From CAZSVI01 sp964610205 (GTDB taxonomy: Bacteria > Bacillota > Clostridia > DSM-8532), in contig CAZSVI010000169.1 in assembly GCA_964610205.1 (NCBI GenBank), forward strand, positions 1 to 5,921: a stretch of 5,921 nt of DNA, read 5' to 3'. The notes under the pieces were generated by a model, which saw nothing but the letters and a program-made list of their open reading frames with translations, was not told the origin of the DNA and did no database searches. This document shows, in pieces, positions 1 to 5,846 of the stretch. The number at the start of each line of letters is the position of its first letter. Within the stretch, counting starts at the first letter, position 1. Made by a program: the position numbers and the translations under genes.

Positions 1-1638
1 ATGCTCTTCATATTCCTCCCGGAAGTATTTAATGGTACTCAGCACAGGATTAGGAGCGGTCTGACCAAGGTTGCACATTGCGGTATCTTTGATTATTGCG
101 CCCAATTCTTCAAGAAGCTCAATATCACCTTCCTGGCCTTCACCTCGGGTAATACGCTCCAGAATCTCCAGCATTCTTTTTGTTCCTACACGACACGCGA
201 CACATTTCCCACAGCTCTCATCCTGGATAAAGTCCATAAAATAACGGGCGGTATCCACCATACAGGTGTCTTCGTTCATCGCGATCAGACCGCCGGAGCC
301 CATGATAGCGCCAAGAAGCGTAAGGGACTCGTAATCCGTCGGGACATTCAGGTTGTCCTGGGTTATGCAGCCGCCTGACGGGCCCCCGATTTGGGCCGAC
401 TTAAACTGTTTTTTATCCAGCATTCCGCCGCCAAGTTTAAAAATAATTTCACCAAGAGGCATTCCTATCGGCACTTCTATTATCCCTGTATTTACGATAT
501 CGCCTGCCAGAGCGAATACTTTTGTCCCGCGCGCTTTTTCAGTACCATACTGTGTATACCATTTGCCGCCTTTTTCAATAATCACAGGAATACTAGCAAG
601 CGTTTCGACATTGTTTATAATTGTCGGCTTGCCAAAAAGTCCTTTTTCAAACGGGAAAGGCGGTTTCTGGCGAGGCTCTCCGCGCCGGCCCTCAACTGAA
701 GCCATTAGAGAAGTCTCCTCGCCGCATACAAAAGCACCGGCGCCTATTCGTATTTCCAGCTCAAAATTAAATCCGCTCCCAAAAAGGTTTTCGCCGAGAA
801 GTCCATATTCCCTGGCCTGTTCAATAGCCGTTCCCAGCCGTTCAACGGCCAATGGGTACTCGGCCCGGACGTAAACATAGCCTCTGGTCGCTCCAATGGC
901 ATATCCGCCAATAATCATTCCTTCTATAAGGGTATGAGGATCGCCTTCTATAATGCTGCGATCCATAAAGGCGCCCGGATCGCCTTCATCCGCGTTGCAA
1001 ACGATATATTTTATATCGCTGACAGCCCTGCGCCCGGCCTCCCACTTAATACCGGTGGGGAATCCGGCGCCGCCCCGGCCACGCATTCCGGAGGTTTTTA
1101 CCTCTTCAATAACTTCGGTATCAGTCATGGAAGTCAATGCTTCTGCAGCCGCGGCATAACCGCCTGCCGCAATGTATGCCTCAAGATTGTTGTATTCAAG
1201 GATGCCGCAGTTACGAAGAGCAATACGTACCTGCTCCTTGAAGAAGTTAATATCGTCAATTTTCGCAACATGCTTTTGAAGTGAGTGATCAAAAAATGTA
1301 TGTTCCTCGGGTATAACCTTATCAACGATATGTGACTGTATAACCTTTTGAGCTGTTTCGGGAGTAAGCTTTGTGTAAAATATACGGTCGGGAAGGATAA
1401 GCATAACCGGTCCGACGGCGCAGGTTCCCATACATCCGGTTTCATAAACCCGGACTTCGGATTCAAGGGAGAGATTTTTAATCTGTTCCACAACAGCATC
1501 CCGGACCTCGTAGCAGTTCGAGGATACACAGCCGGCCCCGGCACAGACAAGAACCTGATACTTGTACTTGCCAGCCTGAGATTGATATTCTTTTTGAATA
1601 CTCTTAAGATCGTTCATTTTTGTAATAAGAACACTCAT
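1..1638 (-). CDS. hydB: NuoF/HydB-type NADH-binding flavoprotein subunit of a soluble hydrogenase or dehydrogenase complex (3' end cut off by window edge)
   Basis: This is the NADH/FMN/FeS subunit that exchanges electrons with NAD(P)H in cytoplasmic multimeric [FeFe]-hydrogenases and related NAD-dependent formate dehydrogenases; such genes are often labelled nuoF. The frame is open for 546 codons to the left edge. Residues 25-110 form a thioredoxin-like [2Fe-2S] domain with C32, C37, C69 and C73. The FMN/NADH core follows, with GRGGAGFPTG at 187-196, NADEGDPGAF at 215-224 and GAGAFVCGEETS at 299-310. A [4Fe-4S] site is formed by SCGKCVAC (C476, C479, C482) and C522. The frame reaches the edge just after a KYFREEYEEH stretch; in HydB-type proteins a C-terminal ferredoxin domain with two [4Fe-4S] clusters normally follows, so roughly 50-80 residues are probably missing. 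The N-terminal [2Fe-2S] domain separates it from respiratory complex I NuoF. It lies 18 bases after hydC, so the two are co-transcribed. Whether the complex is a bifurcating hydrogenase or a formate dehydrogenase depends on the next gene, which is not in the window. Confidence 0.95.
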   Translation of the reverse strand, partial: MSVLITKMNDLKSIQKEYQSQAGKYKYQVLVCAGAGCVSSNCYEVRDAVVEQIKNLSLESEVRVYETGCMGTCAVGPVMLILPDRIFYTKLTPETAQKVIQSHIVDKVIPEEHTFFDHSLQKHVAKIDDINFFKEQVRIALRNCGILEYNNLEAYIAAGGYAAAAEALTSMTDTEVIEEVKTSGMRGRGGAGFPTGIKWEAGRRAVSDIKYIVCNADEGDPGAFMDRSIIEGDPHTLIEGMIIGGYAIGATRGYVYVRAEYPLAVERLGTAIEQAREYGLLGENLFGSGFNFELEIRIGAGAFVCGEETSLMASVEGRRGEPRQKPPFPFEKGLFGKPTIINNVETLASIPVIIEKGGKWYTQYGTEKARGTKVFALAGDIVNTGIIEVPIGMPLGEIIFKLGGGMLDKKQFKSAQIGGPSGGCITQDNLNVPTDYESLTLLGAIMGSGGLIAMNEDTCMVDTARYFMDFIQDESCGKCVACRVGTKRMLEILERITRGEGQEGDIELLEELGAIIKDTAMCNLGQTAPNPVLSTIKYFREEYEEH

Positions 1639-1644
1639 TGATTT

Positions 1645-1655
1645 ATCACCCCTTT
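1645..1655 (-). promoter_or_regulatory. Shine-Dalgarno site of the HydB-type gene
   Basis: On the minus strand the sequence AAAGGGGTGAT is nearly the full complement of the 16S rRNA 3' end and sits 6 bases before the ATG at 1638. It starts 1 base after the stop codon of the upstream gene, which supports coupled expression of the two subunits and fixes the start of the downstream one. Confidence 0.85.
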
Positions 1656-1656
1656 C

Positions 1657-2145
1657 TTAAAATTTCGCAAGCAGAGCGTTTATTTTTGCGGGTGTCATTT
1701 GTTTGTAAACCACATCGTCAATCATAATCGCAGGAGCCAGCCCGCAGGCTCCAATACAGCGTGCCACCTCAAAGGTGAACTTTCCGTCGGCGGTTGTTCC
1801 GCCCAATTCGACATTAAGTGTTTTCAGCAAATGCTCAACCAGCTTTTTCCCTCCGCGAACATAGCATGCAGTACCCAGGCAAACACGGATTGTGTGCTCA
1901 CCCCGGGGCTGAACGGAGAAAAAAGAGTAAAAGGATACTACACCGGATACCTCTGAAAGAGGAAGCGCCAGCTTATCCGCAATGAACCGCTGCAGTTCAA
2001 GCGGGAGATAGCCGTAGATTTTTTGGGCCGCGTGCAGAATCTGTATCAATGAGCCTTCCCTGTTCCTGTACAGATCAATGACATTCAGTATTTCACCGTA
2101 CTTCTGTTCTTCACACTGCTGTTCACATTGAACCCTGTTTTTCAT
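1657..2145 (-). CDS. hydC: NuoE/HydC-type [2Fe-2S] thioredoxin-like subunit (NAD(P)H-dependent oxidoreductase subunit E)
   Basis: This 162-residue protein is the small [2Fe-2S] electron-transfer subunit that partners the NuoF-like flavoprotein in soluble hydrogenase and formate dehydrogenase complexes; it is often labelled nuoE. Residues 16-75 are the helical N-terminal part of the family, containing SLIQILHAAQKIYGYLP (32-48) and the GVVSFYSFF stretch (68-76). The thioredoxin-like domain follows with the four cluster ligands C89 and C94 (CLGTAC) and C130 and C134 (CIGAC). The length is normal for the family. The start at 2145 is chosen because a strong AGGAGGG lies 5 bases upstream. The frame stays open upstream to an ATG at 2268, but that ATG has no ribosome binding site and the added residues are not family-like. 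An extra N-terminal C7-EQQ-C11 pair is unusual. The gene is first in the hydC-hydB operon. Confidence 0.95.
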   Translation of the reverse strand: MKNRVQCEQQCEEQKYGEILNVIDLYRNREGSLIQILHAAQKIYGYLPLELQRFIADKLALPLSEVSGVVSFYSFFSVQPRGEHTIRVCLGTACYVRGGKKLVEHLLKTLNVELGGTTADGKFTFEVARCIGACGLAPAIMIDDVVYKQMTPAKINALLAKF

Positions 2146-2150
2146 GCTTT

Positions 2151-2157
2151 CCCTCCT
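2151..2157 (-). promoter_or_regulatory. Shine-Dalgarno site of the HydC-type gene
   Basis: The minus-strand sequence AGGAGGG lies 5 bases before the ATG at 2145. It is the strongest ribosome binding site in the window and decides the start of hydC in favour of 2145 over the in-frame ATG at 2268. Confidence 0.85.
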
Positions 2158-2189
2158 AACAATACCATGTACCCCATTATTCGGAAAAA

Positions 2190-2268
2190 CCACTGTGCTG
2201 TGTGGCGCACATAAGTATGAAAATCTGTCAGGACCTAATTCTTTCATACCAATGGGCTGCCCGCCCAT
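2190..2268 (-). promoter_or_regulatory. Candidate structured 5' leader of hydC (several inverted repeats)
   Basis: Three inverted repeats sit next to each other upstream of hydC. The clearest is a perfect 8-bp pair, GTATGAAA (2215-2222) with TTTCATAC (2242-2249), around a 19-base loop. Directly upstream in the transcript is a 6-bp pair, ATGGGC (2252-2257) with GCCCAT (2263-2268), around a 5-base loop. Towards hydC, two short stems compete for the same bases: a 5-bp stem (2194-2198 with 2207-2211), and a 4-bp stem (2190-2193 with 2202-2205) followed on the minus strand by a run of five T (2185-2189). This layout could be a cis-regulatory RNA, but I do not recognise it as a known riboswitch class and chance short repeats cannot be excluded. 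Confidence 0.3.
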
Positions 2269-2351
2269 GTATTAGAAAAAATACATCCTGGTTTAATAAT
2301 ACCGGATAATTGTGAAAAGCGCATGAAAATGAAGCGGCTTTATTACAATAA

Positions 2352-2357
2352 ATTATA
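2352..2357 (-). promoter_or_regulatory. Possible -10 element for the hydCB operon
   Basis: A perfect TATAAT lies on the minus strand in an AT-rich stretch (2341-2371), about 200 bases before the hydC start. No good -35 hexamer is seen at 16-18 bases spacing, so this is only a candidate. If used, it gives a long leader that includes the inverted repeats at 2190-2268. The rest of the 309-base gap between hydC and hppA (2146-2454) shows no credible gene on either strand. Confidence 0.25.
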
Positions 2358-2423
2358 CATTATTTATAAAATACCGGGGTTTTCCATTGTTTCACTTCAC
2401 AGAAACTTAACAATATGCTTCGG

Positions 2424-2449
2424 GAAAGACAAATGATGCCGGGCAGCAT
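2424..2449 (-). terminator. Weak candidate terminator after hppA
   Basis: Just after the hppA stop codon the minus strand reads a short stem ATGCT/GGCAT (2436-2449, one G-T pair, loop GCCC) followed by a T-rich but interrupted stretch. A second tight inverted repeat, ATTCTG/CAGAAT (2448-2461), overlaps the stop codon. The stems are short and the T tract imperfect, so termination here is uncertain. Confidence 0.25.
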
Positions 2450-2454
2450 TCTGG

Positions 2455-4536
2455 TCAGAATATTGAAAAGGTCAGAAAGAGTGTGGATAATAAGGATGCT
2501 GCCAGGGAAACAACGGTAATTTGCGTATTGATGGAGGGCCCGGCGGTATCTTTAAAAGGATCACCCACAGTATCGCCTACAACTGCCGATTTATGGGTTG
2601 CTGAACCTTTGCCTCCCTCGTTTCCCGCTTCTATATATTTTTTTGAATTATCCCATAGTCCGCCCGAGTTTGACATAAACAGGGCAAATAGCAGGCCGCT
2701 GACGATATTGCCCGTCAAAAACCCCCCAATTGCATAAACACCGCCAATAAAGCCGACCGCCAATGTAGCCGTAATAGCCATAAGCCCAGCCGGTATCAGT
2801 TCCCTGATAGCACCTGTGGTGGCAATTTCAATACATTTATCATATTCAGGTTTAATACCGGGGAGGCCTTCTTTTAGTCCAACTATTCCCTTGAATTGCC
2901 GGTGAATTTCAGCAACCAGCCGTTGGGCATTTCTGTCCACACCCAGTATAAGCATGGCAGAAAACACAAGGGGAATGGCAGCTCCAATCAGAAGCCCGAA
3001 GAAAACAATTGGATTAGTGATATCGAAGCCTTCCAGTCCGGCTTTGCCCATGCTGAGCGCGGCAGTATTCACTTCGCTTATGAATGCCCCGAGGAGAGCT
3101 ATAACGGTCAGACCCGCAGCGGCTATTGCAAAACCCTTCGTTATTGCTTTTACGGTATTACCGGCACTATCAAGTTCATCAGTAATTTTAAGTACACGCT
3201 CTCCGAGGTTTCCCATTTCAGCAAGCCCCCTGGCGTTATCTACGATAGGGCCATAGGCGTCATTGGAAATAATCATGCCGACAATGGACAGCATTCCTAC
3301 AGCCGACATGGAAATACCAAACATCGCAAAACCGTCGCCAAGAGGTTCACATAGTTTATAAGCCGCAAGGGAGGCAACTCCGATACCAATCATTGCAGGG
3401 AGAACACTCAGTAAGCCATACGAAATTCCTGATAATATGGTAAAGGCAGGACCGGATTTTGAGGCTTTCGCAACATGCCGCACCGGTTTCCTCCGATCAT
3501 CGGTAAAATAATCTGTGGAAATACCAATGACAACACCTACAAGCAAACCTATGATACACGCGCCCCAGATCCGCCATTCAAAGTTGAAGGCGGTTGTTGC
3601 AAAAGCGGTTAGCAGGGTATAAATTCCGGTAGTAACATAGGTGCTGTTGTTTAATGCTTTGGTAGGGTTTCCGTTTTTTCCGATTCCGGCAAGGGATACT
3701 CCTATAATAGAAGAGATGAGTCCTAAAGCCGCATAGCAGAATACCATACCGGAATTTACCGTATTTCCGGCTGTACCGTCCAGTGCAACCGCCATAACGA
3801 GAGCAGCCGACATGGAAGCAACATGAGAATCAAAAAGATCGGCTCCCATTCCTGCGACATCACCTACATTATCACCCACATTGTCTGCTATAACGGCAGG
3901 ATTTCTCGGATCATCCTCCGGTATTCCAAGTTCAACTTTACCAACCAAATCAGCACTTATATCCGCAGTTTTTGTAAAAATACCACCGCCGGCTTTGGCA
4001 AACAATGCAAGGGAGCTTGCTCCGAAACTGAAGCCAAGCAATGCCGTTGTATTGTTTGTAAGTAATAATACAGCGGCGACACCCATAAGGCTTGAGCCTA
4101 CAACCGCCATTCCCATGACGGCGCCGCCGCGGAACCCGGTCATAAATGATGGCTTTATTCCCCTGTCGGCTGCCACGGCTGCTTTCATATTTGCCATGGT
4201 TGCGACTTCGATTCCTATCTTTCCGGCAATGGCTGAAAAAACAGTACCCGAAACATATGCGACAGACATGATAATGTTGTTCATGATATTTCCCGTCCAA
4301 ATCGGAGAAGGAAGGAAAATCAGGATAATAACGGCTGCCACAGCGACAAAACGGGACAATACCCGGTATTCTTTTTTAAGGAATGTAGTAGCCCCCTGCC
4401 GGATCAGCTCCCCGATTTCCAGAATTTTTTCATTGGATAACGGTTGTTTCCTTACCCAATAGTAGAGCCATGCGGCAAAAATAAATGCGGCGATTGAAAC
4501 TCCGACGGATATAATTTCGAAAGTTAATGAGTTCAT
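2455..4536 (-). CDS. hppA: Membrane-bound ion-translocating pyrophosphatase, K+-independent H+-pumping type
   Basis: This enzyme hydrolyses pyrophosphate in the cytoplasm and pumps H+ across the membrane. The 693-residue length and many hydrophobic segments (about 16 membrane helices expected) fit the family. Catalytic motifs are complete: DISADLVGKVE (192-202), PEDDPRNPA (206-214), DNVGDNVGD (218-226), NDAYGPIVDNA (425-435), WDNSKKYIE (628-636) and GDTVGDPFKDTAGPS (654-668). GNTVKAIT (459-466) carries K463 and T466, the Lys/Thr signature that marks K+-independent members; those characterised pump H+ rather than Na+. An oddity is D236 in ADLFDS (232-237), where characterised bacterial enzymes usually have Glu. 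The start at 4536 is chosen because AAAGGGG lies 8 bases upstream and the first helix follows directly. An in-frame ATG at 4605 would add 23 residues without a clear ribosome binding site. It is on the same strand as hydCB but 309 bases away, so probably a separate transcript. Confidence 0.97.
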   Translation of the reverse strand: MNSLTFEIISVGVSIAAFIFAAWLYYWVRKQPLSNEKILEIGELIRQGATTFLKKEYRVLSRFVAVAAVIILIFLPSPIWTGNIMNNIIMSVAYVSGTVFSAIAGKIGIEVATMANMKAAVAADRGIKPSFMTGFRGGAVMGMAVVGSSLMGVAAVLLLTNNTTALLGFSFGASSLALFAKAGGGIFTKTADISADLVGKVELGIPEDDPRNPAVIADNVGDNVGDVAGMGADLFDSHVASMSAALVMAVALDGTAGNTVNSGMVFCYAALGLISSIIGVSLAGIGKNGNPTKALNNSTYVTTGIYTLLTAFATTAFNFEWRIWGACIIGLLVGVVIGISTDYFTDDRRKPVRHVAKASKSGPAFTILSGISYGLLSVLPAMIGIGVASLAAYKLCEPLGDGFAMFGISMSAVGMLSIVGMIISNDAYGPIVDNARGLAEMGNLGERVLKITDELDSAGNTVKAITKGFAIAAAGLTVIALLGAFISEVNTAALSMGKAGLEGFDITNPIVFFGLLIGAAIPLVFSAMLILGVDRNAQRLVAEIHRQFKGIVGLKEGLPGIKPEYDKCIEIATTGAIRELIPAGLMAITATLAVGFIGGVYAIGGFLTGNIVSGLLFALFMSNSGGLWDNSKKYIEAGNEGGKGSATHKSAVVGDTVGDPFKDTAGPSINTQITVVSLAASLLSTLFLTFSIF

Positions 4537-4544
4537 AAAAATTT

Positions 4545-4551
4545 CCCCTTT
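4545..4551 (-). promoter_or_regulatory. Shine-Dalgarno site of hppA
   Basis: The minus-strand AAAGGGG lies 8 bases before the ATG at 4536 and selects it over the upstream in-frame ATG at 4605. It overlaps the edge of the 10-bp palindrome TTGTTAACAA (4550-4559). No clear promoter for hppA could be picked out between 4560 and 4790 on the minus strand. Confidence 0.7.
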
Positions 4552-4732
4552 GTTAACAAGTTGTATGATGCAGAAATATAACTTAATCCAACCTCTTCGC
4601 TTCATGAAATGTTCAGTTTATATTATTCAAAAAAGCGTAATTCGTTCCTTGTTCGATACTTGAAAAGTTCTCATAATACCCCCGGACAGCAACCTTCACG
4701 GCTTCCGTTGAAAATGCAATTTGAAAGAATAG

Positions 4733-4761
4733 TTGAATTCGCAGGTATGCAATGATATGAT
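4733..4761 (+). promoter_or_regulatory. Sigma-70/SigA-type promoter for the zinc-ribbon AIM24 gene
   Basis: TTGAAT (4733-4738) and TATGAT (4756-4761) are separated by exactly 17 bases and match the housekeeping consensus at 4 of 6 and 5 of 6 positions. Transcription would begin near 4768, giving a short leader of about 20 bases that contains the AGAAGGGA ribosome binding site (4773-4780), 10 bases before the ATG at 4791. Confidence 0.6.
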
Positions 4762-4790
4762 ATTATTAAAAAAGAAGGGATTGAAATGGT

Positions 4791-5648
4791 ATGTTTTGTC
4801 AGAAATGTGGTAAACAGCTTAATGACGGAACCAGATTCTGCACTGGATGCGGTAATCCTATAGGAGCAGGCAATAATAATCCGGTGAACAATGCTTCAGG
4901 TTCTCCTGTTCAGGCAGGTCCGGCGGTGCAAACCGCACCGTCTGTTCCAACCGCACCGCCTGCGCCGCTTAATTACAATATATTCGGAGATAACCTGCCT
5001 GCCGTATCCATACGGTTGGAAGCCGGACAGAGTATTTATACCCAATCCGGAGGAATGACATGGATGGACAAAGGCATTACAATGGAAACAAATATGAAGG
5101 GAGGCCTCATGAAGGGGCTTGGAAGAATGATATCCGGTGAATCTTTATTTATGGCAACCTATACGGCAAATATGCCAAATCAGGAAATTGTTTTTGCAAG
5201 TACTTTCCCGGGATATATTGTAGGTGCTGATGTAGGCCGCTGTCCTATTATAGCGCAGAAGAGATCTTTCCTTTGCGCGCAGCCTACGGTAACTCTGAGT
5301 GCCTATGTAACCAAAGGTCTTAAGGCAGGGTTCTTTGGTGGTGAAGGATTTATTATGCAACGGCTATCCGGTTACGGTATGGTGTTTTTTGAAGTGGATG
5401 GAAGCCTGGTGGAAAGAAATCTGGCCCCCGGCGAAGTGGTCAAGGTGGATACAGGAAATGTAGCCGCATTTGAAGAAACCGTACAATATCAGGCTGAAAT
5501 GGTTAAAGGCTTTAAAAATATTCTTTTCGGCGGTGAGGGGCTGTTTCTCACCACTTTAACAGGACCAGGAAAAGTCTGGCTGCAAACCATGAGTATGTCG
5601 GAATTTGCGAAGAATATTATTCCGTTTATACCGACAAAATCAAATTAG
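4791..5648 (+). CDS. Zinc-ribbon plus AIM24-family (DUF124/TIGR00266-like) protein, function unknown
   Basis: This 285-residue protein has three parts. Residues 1-25 are a zinc ribbon with two CxxC knuckles, C3/C6 and C17/C20, each followed by Gly. Residues 26-60 are a low-complexity linker rich in Pro, Ala and Asn, with no signal peptide or membrane helix before it. Residues 62-275 are an AIM24-type domain, recognised from QSGGMTWMDKGITMET (85-100), SGESLFM (115-121) and repeated GGEG segments. The domain shows three related segments starting at GESLFMA (116), GEGFIMQRLSGYG (184) and GEGLFLTTLTGPG (248), consistent with an internally repeated beta fold. The protein is expected to be cytoplasmic. 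The bacterial family has no settled biochemical role; the yeast namesake is a mitochondrial protein linked to inner-membrane organisation. The gene has its own promoter and is divergent from hppA, so it is probably monocistronic. Confidence 0.9.
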   Translation: MFCQKCGKQLNDGTRFCTGCGNPIGAGNNNPVNNASGSPVQAGPAVQTAPSVPTAPPAPLNYNIFGDNLPAVSIRLEAGQSIYTQSGGMTWMDKGITMETNMKGGLMKGLGRMISGESLFMATYTANMPNQEIVFASTFPGYIVGADVGRCPIIAQKRSFLCAQPTVTLSAYVTKGLKAGFFGGEGFIMQRLSGYGMVFFEVDGSLVERNLAPGEVVKVDTGNVAAFEETVQYQAEMVKGFKNILFGGEGLFLTTLTGPGKVWLQTMSMSEFAKNIIPFIPTKSN

Positions 5649-5660
5649 CTTAACACGCTG

Positions 5661-5746
5661 TTATAACAACGGAAGCATGCTTGCAATTGCATCACACTGT
5701 TTTTACAACGTCAGGTTCCGCTAAATCAAAACTGCCGTTGTAATAA
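5661..5746. repeat. Long-range imperfect inverted repeat between convergent genes
   Basis: TTATAACAACGG (5661-5672) pairs with CCGTTGTAATAA (5735-5746) at 11 of 12 positions, enclosing 62 bases. The enclosed part starts with two short palindromes, AAGCATGCTT (5673-5682) and GCAATTGC (5683-5690). It lies 13 bases after the AIM24 stop codon. It has no T tract directly after the outer stem, so it is not a textbook intrinsic terminator, though it could protect or end transcripts from either side. Confidence 0.5.
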
Positions 5747-5749
5747 GAC

Positions 5750-5822
5750 TGTTATCCTGAGTATTAGCGAAGGAGCTTGCTCATCTCCGGGGTAAATATT
5801 CTTCGCTCCGCTCAGAATGACA
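5750..5822 (-). repeat. Imperfect palindromic repeat resembling the interspersed TGTCATTCTGAGCG family
   Basis: The ends are inverted copies: TGTTATCCTGAG (5750-5761) on the plus strand and TGTCATTCTGAG on the minus strand (5811-5822), identical at 10 of 12 positions. Inside, AGCGAAG (5766-5772) pairs perfectly with CTTCGCT (5801-5807), and the loop holds GAGC-TT-GCTC (5773-5782). The minus-strand start, TGTCATTCTGAGCGGAGCGA, closely resembles a short palindromic repeat I know to recur between genes in many unrelated bacterial genomes. Only one copy is present here. It sits between convergent genes and probably folds into a hairpin in transcripts from either strand. Confidence 0.6.
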
Positions 5823-5846
5823 CAAAAACTTAGTTTAACTTATATA

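Noticed and set aside
353..874. Open frame of 173 codons on the plus strand, antisense to the HydB-type gene
   Set aside because: The minus-strand frame here encodes conserved FMN and NAD binding motifs, so the plus-strand frame is a shadow.
1..2145. Respiratory complex I (nuoE and nuoF) rather than a soluble hydrogenase or dehydrogenase
   Set aside because: The NuoF-like protein carries an N-terminal thioredoxin-like [2Fe-2S] domain typical of soluble HydB/HndC-type subunits, and no other complex I gene is next to it on the visible side.
2185..2205. Intrinsic terminator or attenuator in the hydC leader (CCAC/GTGG stem followed by T5)
   Set aside because: The stem is only 4 bp with an 8-base loop, too weak to call alone; it is kept only as part of the leader observation.
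2146..2268. In-frame N-terminal extension of hydC by 41 residues starting at the ATG at 2268
   Set aside because: No ribosome binding site precedes that ATG, the extra residues are not family-like, and a near-perfect Shine-Dalgarno site sits 5 bases before the ATG at 2145.
2310..2316. TTGTGAA upstream of hydC as a Rex redox-repressor operator
   Set aside because: Only one half-site is present; the sequence after the expected spacer is not the matching inverted half, so the palindrome needed for a dimeric repressor is missing.
3881..4462. Long open frame (193 codons) on the plus strand, antisense to hppA
   Set aside because: It is the complement of a well-supported conserved gene, is low in sequence complexity (rich in Ala, Pro, Ile and Ser), and lacks a family-like motif; its openness follows from the codon use of hppA.
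4537..4605. In-frame N-terminal extension of hppA by 23 residues starting at the ATG at 4605
   Set aside because: The added residues are not typical of the family, and AAAGGGG at good spacing precedes the ATG at 4536, directly ahead of the first membrane helix.
5677..5704. Intrinsic terminator of the AIM24 gene: ATGC/GCAT stem followed by T5 at 5700-5704
   Set aside because: The stem is 4 bp and a 7-base spacer separates it from the T run, so it does not meet the usual pattern.
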